DNA of 58,026 nt from Bacteroidetes oral taxon 274 str. F0058 (lineage in GTDB: Bacteria; Bacteroidota; Bacteroidia; Bacteroidales; Paludibacteraceae): NCBI GenBank assembly GCA_000163695.1, contig GG774890.1, forward strand, positions 603,761-661,786, read 5' to 3'. How positions within the stretch are numbered: position 1 is the stretch's first letter; each line of letters starts with the position of its first letter. The position numbers and the translations under genes are program-made. The notes beneath the pieces are model-generated. The model saw only the letters and a list, made by a program, of their open reading frames with translations. It did no database searches and was not told the origin of the DNA. Below are positions 8,627 to 17,512 of this stretch, in pieces.

Positions 8627-9406
8627 ATGGGTGTAACATTTCAGTTGAAAGATGTAATAGATATTGTTTTGGTTGCCATTTTGATGTATATGTGTTATGT
8701 TTGGACACGAGGTACAGGTGCCAAAAATATATTTATCGGACTTATTACCTTTGTTTTGATGTGGTTTCTGGTAACGAGGATATTCAAAATGGAGCTTTTG
8801 GGAGCCATCTTCGACGGAATATTCAATGTCGGCGTCATAGCCATAATAGTTATTTTTCAGAACGAGATACGTCAGTTTTTCTCTCGTATAGGCTCACGCA
8901 ATAGTTGGAAGTATATAGTGAGATTTCTCGAACGAGTACATCTGAAAAAGAAAAGTAACACCGTGTCTCTTCCGATAGAGACCATTGCCGACGCTTGCCG
9001 AAATATGATGAAAGAGAAGGTCGGGGCGTTGATTGTAATTGCCAAAAACAATAATTTACAGGAATATATCGATACAGGCGAGGTGATAAATGCACGAATA
9101 AACACCAGACTGTTGGAGAATCTGTTTTTCAAAAACTCACCGCTACACGACGGAGCTGTCATCATTGCCGACAACAAGATAGTCTCTGCCGGTTCTATAT
9201 TGCCGCTATCGCGTAGCCACGAGATACCCAAGCATTTAGGCTTGCGACATCGTGCCGCCATCGGTATCAGCGAACGTACCGATGCCATTGTGATAGTCTT
9301 ATCGGAAGAAACGGGGGCACTCTCTGTCGTATACGAAGGTGAGATTACGCAGCAAATACCGCCAAGCAGTATAGAGAGAGTCGTGGCGGATAAATTGGCT
9401 CTGTAA
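8627..9406 (+). CDS. cdaA: Diadenylate cyclase CdaA
   Basis: A 259-residue membrane enzyme that joins two ATP into cyclic di-AMP. Three hydrophobic helices (about 8-25, 34-50 and 60-77) precede a DAC (DisA_N) domain with both catalytic motifs intact: DGA (175-177, within SPLHDGAVIIADN) and RHR (207-209, within GLRHRAAIGISE). The layout is the CdaA/DacA type rather than DisA. It is followed after 15 bases by a glycosyltransferase, so the two are likely one transcript. c-di-AMP usually governs potassium and turgor and is linked to wall homeostasis. The common Bacteroidetes neighbour folP is absent. Confidence 0.93.
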   Translation: MGVTFQLKDVIDIVLVAILMYMCYVWTRGTGAKNIFIGLITFVLMWFLVTRIFKMELLGAIFDGIFNVGVIAIIVIFQNEIRQFFSRIGSRNSWKYIVRFLERVHLKKKSNTVSLPIETIADACRNMMKEKVGALIVIAKNNNLQEYIDTGEVINARINTRLLENLFFKNSPLHDGAVIIADNKIVSAGSILPLSRSHEIPKHLGLRHRAAIGISERTDAIVIVLSEETGALSVVYEGEITQQIPPSSIERVVADKLAL

Positions 9407-9421
9407 AAGAATCTTTTTCTG

Positions 9422-10660
9422 ATGAGGTTGCTTATTATCTGCGACAGACCGACCCCGCCGGGGTATATCCCTCGTGTACGTTATCTGTGCAATTATTTCG
9501 TACAAAAAGGGTACTCTGTTACGTTGCTTACCGAGGGGACTGAGATTGCCGACTTTATATCGCCCAACGTGGAGTTGCTCACGTTCGATTACCTGTCAGA
9601 CCGCACGGGGTTGTGGGCTAAAGCCGAATGGCTGATAAAAACGGTGATAAACCTCGTAACAGACCGAAAGGGTAGGGTATCCTTTACCAAAGCGTGTAAG
9701 TTGTTAGGAGACAGGAAATTCGATGCTGTGCTATGTTCCTCTACTTTTCATTCGTTTCCGTTGACGACAGCGGCAATGATAGCCCGAAAAAAACAACTTC
9801 CGCTCTACGTCGATTTACGTGATATAGTAGAGCAAACACCTCCGGATAGCGATAATATCTTCCGACATCGTTTGCCGTCGTCGTTGGGGAAATTGGTTAC
9901 AAGATATTTTAAAAAAATACACATCGGTAGGCGAAACAAGGCACTACGTCTTGCAAAAGCCGTTTTTTCGGTATCTAAGTGGCATACAGACTACTTGAAA
10001 CGCTACAACCCAAACGTTTACACCGTGTACAACGGATTCGACGAAACCGTATTCGAACCTCTACATTTGATGTCGGATAAATTCGTGTTGTCGTACTTCG
10101 GGGAACTCACCGATATGTGTCTACGTTATCCACTTATATTTTTTGAGGCTGTACGCAATATATTATCATCTAATAGGATAGATGTTAATTGTTTGGAAAT
10201 TAGATGGTTCGTCGACACAAATTCGAAAAAAACGATAGAAAAAGTAGCTGCAGAGTTCGGTATAGAGCGTGTTATGAGTTATAAGAAGTTTGTATTTGCA
10301 GCCGATTTAGTAGAGAAGATGAACGAAAGTTCCATATTACTGATTTTTAGTAATAAGCCGTATGTGTTGGATTATCACGGTATTATGACTACCAAGTTTT
10401 TCGAATACCTGGGTACGGGATGTTCAATTCTGATCACTCCCGATAATGACGACGAACTATCGATAACGGCCAAAAGTATATCTTGCGGTCTGGTTAGCTC
10501 AGATACGGCAGATATAGAGGCATTTATAATAGATAAATATAACGAATGGCGAGCAACAAAATATGTCGCAAGTACCCTGACAGCAGAAGACAGAGACCGT
10601 TTCTCGCGCCGACAGGGAGCAGACCTGATGGAGAAAATTATAAGCGCGTCTGCAATATAA
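9422..10660 (+). CDS. Glycosyltransferase, GT4-like (GT-B fold)
   Basis: A 412-residue protein starting MRLLIICDRPTPPG, typical of the N-terminal Rossmann half of GT-B glycosyltransferases. An interdomain stretch (VSKWHTDYLKRYNPNVYTVYNGFDE) resembles the hinge of GT4 enzymes. The C-terminal half has TTKFFEYLGTGCSILITPD, the usual donor-nucleotide motif with an acidic residue after KxFEY. It probably adds a sugar to a polysaccharide or lipid carrier at the cytoplasmic face. Donor and acceptor cannot be read from the sequence. It lies 15 bases after cdaA and is convergent with the next gene; I see no clear terminator between them. Confidence 0.82.
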   Translation: MRLLIICDRPTPPGYIPRVRYLCNYFVQKGYSVTLLTEGTEIADFISPNVELLTFDYLSDRTGLWAKAEWLIKTVINLVTDRKGRVSFTKACKLLGDRKFDAVLCSSTFHSFPLTTAAMIARKKQLPLYVDLRDIVEQTPPDSDNIFRHRLPSSLGKLVTRYFKKIHIGRRNKALRLAKAVFSVSKWHTDYLKRYNPNVYTVYNGFDETVFEPLHLMSDKFVLSYFGELTDMCLRYPLIFFEAVRNILSSNRIDVNCLEIRWFVDTNSKKTIEKVAAEFGIERVMSYKKFVFAADLVEKMNESSILLIFSNKPYVLDYHGIMTTKFFEYLGTGCSILITPDNDDELSITAKSISCGLVSSDTADIEAFIIDKYNEWRATKYVASTLTAEDRDRFSRRQGADLMEKIISASAI

Positions 10661-10691
10661 TGTTTTAATTTTTATTGTATTACCGACGAAT

Positions 10692-11057
10692 TTACCCGTT
10701 TTGCTCTTGTTCGCGACTGTCGTCGTCGTTGTCTTCTACCTTTGGGTAGCGGAAGGTCAGGTAAAAGTCGATTACGCCCGCAATAAGCAGAGGCAAAGCC
10801 CATGCCGAATGATGTTTGTACATAAGGTAGGCTGTGATTATAAAACAGGCTACGATGATGAAATGTTGGCTATTCAGACGCCTTATCCTTCGGTCTGTAC
10901 TTCGTGGCAATATCTTTACCCTGAAAAAAGTATTTATAAGAATGCCTATCCCCAAAATGTAAAATCCTGCCTTGATGTCGAAAATATGCAAAATGGCTCC
11001 CGATATCAATATTGCATAGCCTATCAGAAATAGTGTATTTGCTTGTTTTCCTGTCAT
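10692..11057 (-). CDS. Small membrane protein, unknown function
   Basis: A 121-residue protein with about four hydrophobic segments (roughly 7-25, 29-45, 65-82 and 86-103), arranged as two helical hairpins around a basic loop (KILPRSTDRRIRRLN). The C-terminal tail is acidic (VEDNDDDSREQEQ). It follows pyrH by 9 bases and is almost certainly co-transcribed with it. I recognise no family with a known role. Confidence 0.7.
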   Translation of the reverse strand: MTGKQANTLFLIGYAILISGAILHIFDIKAGFYILGIGILINTFFRVKILPRSTDRRIRRLNSQHFIIVACFIITAYLMYKHHSAWALPLLIAGVIDFYLTFRYPKVEDNDDDSREQEQNG

Positions 11058-11066
11058 TTGCAGTTA

Positions 11067-11777
11067 TTATTTTTGATTTGTAACAACAGTACCTATCTCC
11101 TCGCCACTCAGTAGTCGTTTCAGATTGCCTTTTTTATCCATATTGAATACTATTATCGGCAGATTGTTTTGTGCACACATTGCGGTTGCGGTCAGGTCCA
11201 TTACTTTCAGGTTGCGGTTGTATACTTCATCGAATGTTATACGGTCGAATTTTGTCGCCTTCGGGTTTTTTTCGGGGTCAGAGTCATATACTCCGTCTAC
11301 CCGTGTGCCTTTTAGCATAGCGTCGGCACCTATCTCGATGCCTCGCAGAGAGGCTCCCGTGTCGGTAGTAAAGTATGGATTGCCCGTACCTGCGGCAAAT
11401 ATCACAATTTCGCCCTTTGTCAGAGCGTCGATAGCCTTTTGTTTAGCATAAAATTCGCCTATCGGTTCCATCTTGATGGCTGTCAGTAGCTTACATCTCA
11501 CCCCTCCTGTTTCGATAGCCGATTGCAGGGCGAGAGCGTTTATTACCGTTGCCAACATACCCATTTGGTCGCCTTTGACACGGTCGAAACCACGCTCTAT
11601 ACCTTTGAGTCCTCTGAAAATATTGCCCCCGCCTATGACGATACCTACCTGTATGCCCATTTTTGCTACTTCTATTATCTGCTCGGCATATTCTGCCAGC
11701 CTGTCTTCGCATATACCGCCCGACAGATTGCCTTGCAATGATTCGCCCGATAGTTTTAATAAAATTCTTTTGTACAT
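11067..11777 (-). CDS. pyrH: Uridylate kinase
   Basis: A 236-residue bacterial UMP kinase of the amino-acid-kinase fold, which phosphorylates UMP to UDP for RNA, DNA and nucleotide-sugar synthesis. Visible motifs are KLSGESLQG (8-16), the glycine-rich IVIGGGNIFRG (45-55), the GDQMGMLATVINALAL stretch, and GTGNPYFTTDTGASLRGIEI near the UMP site. Length is normal. It lies 22 bases after the GHL10 gene and 9 before a small membrane protein. The usual partners tsf and frr are not adjacent, so this is an unusual setting for pyrH. Confidence 0.97.
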   Translation of the reverse strand: MYKRILLKLSGESLQGNLSGGICEDRLAEYAEQIIEVAKMGIQVGIVIGGGNIFRGLKGIERGFDRVKGDQMGMLATVINALALQSAIETGGVRCKLLTAIKMEPIGEFYAKQKAIDALTKGEIVIFAAGTGNPYFTTDTGASLRGIEIGADAMLKGTRVDGVYDSDPEKNPKATKFDRITFDEVYNRNLKVMDLTATAMCAQNNLPIIVFNMDKKGNLKRLLSGEEIGTVVTNQK

Positions 11778-11799
11778 ATTTCTGTTTTCTTGTTAAATA

Positions 11800-13326
11800 T
11801 CAATATTCTACTGTGATATATTTTTCGCTTTCGACATTATAGCGATTGACACTGCTTACCGCAAATATCATTTTTTTGCTATAATTATTTAATATAAACT
11901 GTGTTATATCCAGATAGTTGTTTCGTGTGGTAGCAAAAATATTCTTTGGATTGTCAGTATCTATCGGTTCATTTTTGCCGAATCGGTATATTATGTAATA
12001 TTTCAAATCTTTTTCGCTCGACTTTTCCCATTGTAGGTATATTTTCTGACGGTTGTAGTCGAAAATCATCTTCAAATTTTTAGGTTCTACTGGCAGTTTA
12101 TTGCTCATTTTTGGGCTATGTGGTACGAGAGCCTTGTGGCGAAAAAAATTATTACGTAGGCTATCGGCAATTCCCATTCTGTTTTGCATTAGAGCCACTG
12201 CCGAATACAACCCGACCCCCTTGATATTGTCGTATTGGTAGTTGAGTTTTATCTGTCGGCAAAGCTCGTCGCTCGTCTGCCACACACGCGATGCCGACTT
12301 ATTGCCGATATTCGAGGCAAAAAGCCCTATGTAAAGGTTTGTTTTGTCGCTGTTGGCGTTCCACCATTCGGCTAAGGTGTTGTATTCTGCACTTCTATGA
12401 CCTATCTCCCAATATAACTGAGGTATCACATAGTCTATTTTGCCTTCGTCTATCCATTTCAGTATGTCTGCATACAGGTCGTCGTAGTTGCTGAGAGCCT
12501 TTGTGTCTGAGCCTCTGGGGTCTCTGTTTTTGTTTCGCCACACACCGAAAGGCGATACACCAAACTCGACGTATGGTTTTATTCGTTTTATTGTGCTCGA
12601 AATCATATCGATAGCTCGATTGACGTTATCCCTTCGCCAATCGTTTTTGTTGTGAAAGCCTCGCGGATTTGCCCTGAAATCTTCTTCGTCGGGGAATTCT
12701 CTGCCTTTGATGGGGTAGGGATAAAAATAATCGTCGATATGTACAGCGTCTATATCGTAGCGAGATACAATGTCGGCAACTACGTTTTGCAGGTGTTTCA
12801 ATGTTTCAGGGTGCGATGGATTAAAAAAATATTGACTACCGTATTTCAGAAACATCTCGGGTTTTTTGAAAAAGATATTGTTTTTGTGCAGTATATCGAG
12901 GTTATCGCTGTTCAGTAGCCTGTAAGGGTTTATCCATACGTGCACATCTATGTTTCTCTTATGAGCCTCATTTATAGTAAATTCGAGGGGGTCGTAATAT
13001 GGCGAGGGGGCTTTGCCTTGCTCACCCGTAAGGAAGTGAGACCACGGCTCGATATTGGATTGATAAAAAGCGTCGGCGGTGGGGCGTATCTGTAAGGCGA
13101 TGGCATTTATATTCAATTTGCTGAAAGTATCGAGCATTGCTACCATCGCTTTTTGTTGTTTGGTAGGGTCAAATTCTCTGTTCGGTGTCCAGTCGATATT
13201 GCTTACCGTTGCTATCCATACCATACGCATCTCGTGCTTTTTCTGCCCCCAAGTGAAGGCGGCATACATTACGAGCAATGCAGCCAAGAGATACTTTTTT
13301 ATGTGTTTTGTGTTAATAGACGACAT
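11800..13326 (-). CDS. Family-10-like glycosidase (GHL10/YngK family), exported
   Basis: A 508-residue protein from the ATG at 13326, with an N-terminal hydrophobic segment (YLLAALLVMYAAFTWG) that looks like a signal peptide. The main domain (about 35-340) begins MRMVWIATVSNIDW and includes DVHVWINPYRL, VHIDDYFYPYP and FGVSPFGVWR, all typical of the GHL10 (DUF187) family of TIM-barrel glycosidases. The C-terminal ~100 residues look like a fibronectin-III-type domain. The family is thought to act on cell-wall or surface polysaccharide; the substrate is unknown. It overlaps the upstream coiled-coil gene by 14 bases, which suggests translational coupling. Confidence 0.82.
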   Translation of the reverse strand: MSSINTKHIKKYLLAALLVMYAAFTWGQKKHEMRMVWIATVSNIDWTPNREFDPTKQQKAMVAMLDTFSKLNINAIALQIRPTADAFYQSNIEPWSHFLTGEQGKAPSPYYDPLEFTINEAHKRNIDVHVWINPYRLLNSDNLDILHKNNIFFKKPEMFLKYGSQYFFNPSHPETLKHLQNVVADIVSRYDIDAVHIDDYFYPYPIKGREFPDEEDFRANPRGFHNKNDWRRDNVNRAIDMISSTIKRIKPYVEFGVSPFGVWRNKNRDPRGSDTKALSNYDDLYADILKWIDEGKIDYVIPQLYWEIGHRSAEYNTLAEWWNANSDKTNLYIGLFASNIGNKSASRVWQTSDELCRQIKLNYQYDNIKGVGLYSAVALMQNRMGIADSLRNNFFRHKALVPHSPKMSNKLPVEPKNLKMIFDYNRQKIYLQWEKSSEKDLKYYIIYRFGKNEPIDTDNPKNIFATTRNNYLDITQFILNNYSKKMIFAVSSVNRYNVESEKYITVEY

Positions 13327-13633
13327 TTTTCTTGCTTTGTAGTTCATCTATCTTTTGTTTGAGTGTTTTTATCTGTTTTTCGAGCAGATAGGAATGATTC
13401 TGATTGCCTTCGACGTCCGTTAGTAGCAGATTGTTGTTGTCGAGGCATTTATTCCTGAGTCCTTGTTGGTTGTTGATAATAAGTTCGAAAGAATCTATTA
13501 ATTGTGAGTTCTCTTCTTCGAGGCTGTTGGTTTTGTTGTTTGTGCGTTCCAAATGCGATAATTTGAATGACGATAATATGTCTTTCTGGGTATATGGTTG
13601 ATTTTTACGTGTATATGTTGCTTTATTCTTCAT
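13313..13633 (-). CDS. Small coiled-coil protein, unknown function
   Basis: A 106-residue protein from the ATG at 13633, chosen because a clear promoter box (TAACTTTG, 13655-13662) lies just ahead and overlaps any longer frame. The N-terminus is basic and Thr/Gln-rich. The rest (about 30-100) is hydrophilic with heptad-like leucines (SLEEENSQLIDSF, LLEKQIKTLKQKIDELQ), suggesting one coiled coil interrupted by an Asn-rich stretch. Its 3' end overlaps the GHL10 gene. The pattern recalls short septum- or wall-associated coiled-coil proteins, but there is nothing specific to assign. Confidence 0.6.
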   Translation of the reverse strand: MKNKATYTRKNQPYTQKDILSSFKLSHLERTNNKTNSLEEENSQLIDSFELIINNQQGLRNKCLDNNNLLLTDVEGNQNHSYLLEKQIKTLKQKIDELQSKKNVVY

Positions 13634-13654
13634 TATCGATAAATATTTTGCCTG

Positions 13655-13662
13655 CAAAGTTA
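13655..13662 (-). promoter_or_regulatory. -7 promoter box for the coiled-coil/GHL10/pyrH run
   Basis: TAACTTTG on the minus strand, 21 bases before the ATG at 13633. It is probably the first promoter of a four-gene transcript ending at 10692. Confidence 0.6.
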
Positions 13663-13715
13663 CGCAAAATTTGGATAACTGTGAAATATGTAAAATGGCA
13701 GTGATATGTCTATAC

Positions 13716-13753
13716 AAAAAATACCCTGATATTTAGTATAACAAGGTATTTTG
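13716..13753 (-). terminator. Intrinsic terminator after the second OmpH gene
   Basis: On the minus strand an AAAATACC stem pairs imperfectly with GGGTATTTT and ends in a run of T. It lies between ompH and the next gene's promoter. Confidence 0.6.
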
Positions 13754-13774
13754 TTCTGTTTTTCTACTATTAGA

Positions 13775-14275
13775 TTATTTAATATTCAACTCTTTTTTCA
13801 CCATACCTGTAACGTCTACCGCTTTTGCAGATTTATACAGCATAGTATTTTTGTCGAGGATGAATAGAAAATTGTTTTTGCTGCCTACGGTCTCAATTGC
13901 TTTTATAAGGCGGTCTTGAACAGGTTTTAACAGCGTTGCCTGCTTCTGTTGAGCATCTTGCTGTATAGTGCGTAATGTAGTCTGATAACGTTGATAAAGA
14001 GTCTGAATCTTAGCCTCTTGGTCTGCTTTCATTGTAGCGGTGGCATTTGCCTTCATCTGTTCGTACTTAGCCTCTTCGTTTTTGATTTCGGTCTCCATCT
14101 CCTGCATATACTTGGAGTTCTGCGAATTATATTCCGACATCTGTTTTTCTATGCCTGCAATTTCGGGCATCGCCATCATTATTTGCTCGGCATCGATATA
14201 TCCGACTTTTACCTCTTGCGAAAAAGCCAACAGTGGCATCACTAAAACCAATAACGATAATAAAACTTTTTTCAT
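13775..14275 (-). CDS. OmpH/Skp-family periplasmic chaperone (second copy)
   Basis: A 166-residue protein with a signal peptide (LLSLLVLVMPLLAFS) and the OmpH/Skp signature KVGYIDAEQIMMAMPE. A long charged helical hairpin (about 40-120) follows, which in Skp trimers forms the tentacles that hold unfolded outer-membrane proteins. It is the last gene of the block uppS-bamA-skp-skp; the first copy lies 52 bases upstream. Having two divergent copies after BamA is typical for Bacteroidetes. It is followed by an intrinsic terminator. Confidence 0.9.
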   Translation of the reverse strand: MKKVLLSLLVLVMPLLAFSQEVKVGYIDAEQIMMAMPEIAGIEKQMSEYNSQNSKYMQEMETEIKNEEAKYEQMKANATATMKADQEAKIQTLYQRYQTTLRTIQQDAQQKQATLLKPVQDRLIKAIETVGSKNNFLFILDKNTMLYKSAKAVDVTGMVKKELNIK

Positions 14276-14327
14276 TTCCTAAAAAATTTATTTCTGATTA
14301 ATTAATATTTTTTCGTTGTTTACAAAT

Positions 14328-14843
14328 TTATTTCGAATAACCTAATTGAGTCAATACCTCATCGCTTATATCGAGTTTCGGTGAAGCGAAGATGATGCCT
14401 ACGTTGGAGTTTTTGTCGAGTATCAAGTCGTATTTCTTCGTATTGCTCAACTCTTGAATAGCGTTGTATATCTCTTCCTGTATAGGTTTTATAAGTGAGT
14501 TTCTTTTTTTGAACATCTCGCCTTCGGCTCCGAAATATTTCTTCTTTTTCTCTCCTATGGCTCTCTCTTTTGCTATTATCTCGTCCTCACGCTGTTTTTT
14601 CATCTCAGGAGTCAGGAATACGAGCTCTGTTTGGTAGTTTTTGTACAATGTCTGTACCTCTGCTTGTTGGGCTTCTATCTCTTTCTGCCATTTGGTCGAT
14701 AGTTGGCTCAATTGGTCGTTGGCAGCCTCGTATTGAGGTATGGATTTCAGTATGTAATCCATATCGACTACTGCTACCTTTTGTGCACTTGCATTCAGAA
14801 TGCCTCCCAGTACTACTAAAATTGCCAATACTGTTTTTTTCAT
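14328..14843 (-). CDS. OmpH/Skp-family periplasmic chaperone (first copy)
   Basis: A 171-residue paralog of the neighbouring chaperone, with signal peptide (TVLAILVVLGGILNASA), the VAVVDMDYILKSIPQYEAA core strand, a charged coiled-coil region (about 45-115) and the conserved C-terminal strand YDLILDKNSNVGIIFASP. It should escort nascent outer-membrane proteins across the periplasm to BamA, encoded 81 bases upstream. Two Skp paralogs allow mixed oligomers or client division, which the sequence cannot decide. Confidence 0.9.
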   Translation of the reverse strand: MKKTVLAILVVLGGILNASAQKVAVVDMDYILKSIPQYEAANDQLSQLSTKWQKEIEAQQAEVQTLYKNYQTELVFLTPEMKKQREDEIIAKERAIGEKKKKYFGAEGEMFKKRNSLIKPIQEEIYNAIQELSNTKKYDLILDKNSNVGIIFASPKLDISDEVLTQLGYSK

Positions 14844-14924
14844 ATACTTGTTTTATTTATTTGTTAATTTACTTTTGATTGTAAAAATCACATTTAGTTT
14901 AATACTACAAAATCTTCACGGTGG

Positions 14925-17495
14925 TTAAAACTCTTGTCCGAGTACAAATGTAAACTGGCTGCCGCTTCTTGTCGTAGAGCCGTATGGAAGGTCGAAACCA
15001 TATCCCCAGTCTATGCCGAGCATTCCAAACATCGGTAGAAATACTCGTACGCCGACACCTGCTGCCCTTTTGATATTAAACGGATTGAAGTACTTGAAGT
15101 CGCTCCAACAGTTACCCCCTTCTACGAAAGCCAATGCCCATACTACCGTAGTCTGCTGCATAAGAATGGGATAGCGAAGCTCCATTGTCATACGGGTGTA
15201 TATGTTACCGTTAGACGTTCTTGTGGTCGGGTCTATCGGGGTCAGCGAACCTGATGCATATCCTCGCATACCGATTATCTCCGTACCCGGAGAAGTGTAT
15301 CCGCTCATACCGTCGCCACCTACGTGAAATTTCTCGAACGGCGAACGTTTATATTTGTTGTAATATCCTACAAATCCATATTCTACGCGTGTCATCAGTA
15401 CCAATTTTTCGTTTCGCGACAGAGGAGTGAAGTTTTTGAAAGATAATTTCCATTTGTGATACTCTATCCAACGTCTTGTATCTTCGGCACTTAGTTTGCT
15501 GTAATCCGCACCCGAGAATGCAGAATATGGGGGGGTGGCACTGACAGATAGCGTCAGGATAGACCCTTTGCGAGTATATATGGGATTATCTATCGAGTTT
15601 CGTTGTAGGGTTATACCCAGAGCTAAGTTGTTGGATATACCGTTTTTGAATCCGAAATAGTAGTCGTACCAGTTTCTAAGACGGTAATGTTGGTAAGATA
15701 GCTCTGTGTAGAGTGAAAAATAGTCGTCAGGCCATTTTAGTCGCGTACCGATACCGAGCGAGGCCCCCAGGGTCAGCATTCGGGTACTCGAGTCGTATTC
15801 GTAAGTGTAGCCTGAGCGTCCCATACCGTTGTTATATGCGTAGTATTGGCTTAAGTTTGAATTTATAGCATTCTGATAACGTTCGCTCAGCCCTGTCTGT
15901 ACGGCATAAAATATTGCTGCCGAGAGCGAATTGGGGCGTCTACCGCCAAGCCAAGGTTCTATGAACGATATACTGTAATTTTGGTAATATTGACCACTTG
16001 CCTGTGCTTTGATATTCAGAGTTTGCCCTTCGCCTTGAGGTACAATGCGGTACATCGAAGGTCTGAACAAATTCTGTATAGCAAAGTTAGTGAACTTAAC
16101 TCCGACAGACAGTATAGGTCCTTGTGGCGATATACCGGCAGAGAACTCGAATTGGTCTGACGACTTAGTCTCGAGGTTGTAGGCTATATCTACTGTTCCG
16201 CTCTCTATATCGGGTTGTATTAGATCGCTTCTGTATAGTTTCTCTTCGTTGAATAGTTGGAGTTGAGCTAAATCTCTTAGCGAACGAATCAGATTGTTTT
16301 GCGAATATATATCGCCCGGACGAGTACGTACTTCTCTTCGTATGACGTGTTCGTAAACTCTGTCGTTGCCTTTGATTATAACGTTGTTGATGGTAGCAGG
16401 TTTACCTTCGTACAGATGAAATTCGAAATTGATACTATCACCCACTATACTGGACTCTATCGGGTCTACTTGCGAGAACAGATAACCGTTGTCTTTGTAG
16501 AGAGACATTACAGCATCTTCGTCGCCATTCAGACGTTTGTCCAGTTGCTTTTGGTTGAATACATCGCCTTTTTTTATATTCAGATAGGCATCCAGTACAT
16601 CGGTAGTATAAACCGTGTTGCCACTCCAACTCATATTTCCGAAATAATATTTTTTACCTTCGTCTACTGTCAGATATATGTCGACATGTGTGGAGTCTAT
16701 GTATACTACGCTGTCTTTCAGTATTTTTGCGTCTCTGTGACCAATCTCGTTATATTTTTCTATCAGCGAATTTTTATCTGTTTCGTATAACGATTTTATG
16801 AACTTTTTGCTTTTGAAAAAATTGAGTAGAGTAGGGCGGTTGGTTTTCTTCATAGCATTATCTATCTTGGTGATAGATAATGAGTTGTTCCCCGAGACGA
16901 TTATGTCGTGAACTTTTATTTTTTGTTTTTTATCTACTATTATATCCAAGTTGGCTAATCCCTTTTCGGCATCGGGCTTTTGTACTACGGTTATCTCTGC
17001 GTTGTCGAAACCCTTTTCGGAAAAGTAGTTTTTCGACAATACTTTTATCCTGTCTGTCAGGTCGGCAGTCAGTATATCGTTGCGTTTTATATTGATTTTC
17101 TTTTCTATATCTTCCTGCTCACTTTTTTTGACCCCATAGAATTTGATTTCGTTTATTTTAGGTCGCTGTTTCAGGTATATATTCAGCCACACGCTGTCGT
17201 TTTCTATTTTGTCTGCATATATCTGTATTTCAGAGAAATATCCCTGACGCCAGAATCTTTTTATGGCTGATGATATCTCTTTGCCGGGTACGGATATTTT
17301 ATCACCGACAGATAACCCCGAGAAACCTATGATAATGTAATTTTCGTATGTAAAATCACCTGTTACGGCAATATTGGCAATGGTATATTCTTTTACGGCA
17401 TCGTAGCTTATATCGTTGTCTTGTCCCCAAGATAATATGGATTGGAACAACAATATTATGATAAGTGTGATGTGTCGTAGATACTTGATAATCAT
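14925..17495 (-). CDS. bamA: Outer-membrane assembly factor BamA
   Basis: An 856-residue Omp85 protein: signal peptide (about 1-24, ILSWG), tandem POTRA domains (about 35-430; for example ITKIDNAMKKTNRP and GNDRVYEHVIRREVRTRPGD) and a C-terminal 16-strand barrel (about 450-856). The barrel contains the loop-6 VRGF-type motif in the form MRGYASG and ends in aromatic F, as the beta signal requires. It inserts barrel proteins into the outer membrane. It follows uppS by 17 bases and precedes the two Skp chaperones, so folding factor and chaperones are co-expressed. Confidence 0.95.
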   Translation of the reverse strand: MIIKYLRHITLIIILLFQSILSWGQDNDISYDAVKEYTIANIAVTGDFTYENYIIIGFSGLSVGDKISVPGKEISSAIKRFWRQGYFSEIQIYADKIENDSVWLNIYLKQRPKINEIKFYGVKKSEQEDIEKKINIKRNDILTADLTDRIKVLSKNYFSEKGFDNAEITVVQKPDAEKGLANLDIIVDKKQKIKVHDIIVSGNNSLSITKIDNAMKKTNRPTLLNFFKSKKFIKSLYETDKNSLIEKYNEIGHRDAKILKDSVVYIDSTHVDIYLTVDEGKKYYFGNMSWSGNTVYTTDVLDAYLNIKKGDVFNQKQLDKRLNGDEDAVMSLYKDNGYLFSQVDPIESSIVGDSINFEFHLYEGKPATINNVIIKGNDRVYEHVIRREVRTRPGDIYSQNNLIRSLRDLAQLQLFNEEKLYRSDLIQPDIESGTVDIAYNLETKSSDQFEFSAGISPQGPILSVGVKFTNFAIQNLFRPSMYRIVPQGEGQTLNIKAQASGQYYQNYSISFIEPWLGGRRPNSLSAAIFYAVQTGLSERYQNAINSNLSQYYAYNNGMGRSGYTYEYDSSTRMLTLGASLGIGTRLKWPDDYFSLYTELSYQHYRLRNWYDYYFGFKNGISNNLALGITLQRNSIDNPIYTRKGSILTLSVSATPPYSAFSGADYSKLSAEDTRRWIEYHKWKLSFKNFTPLSRNEKLVLMTRVEYGFVGYYNKYKRSPFEKFHVGGDGMSGYTSPGTEIIGMRGYASGSLTPIDPTTRTSNGNIYTRMTMELRYPILMQQTTVVWALAFVEGGNCWSDFKYFNPFNIKRAAGVGVRVFLPMFGMLGIDWGYGFDLPYGSTTRSGSQFTFVLGQEF

Positions 17496-17512
17496 TTTGA
17501 TTATTTGTTTTT

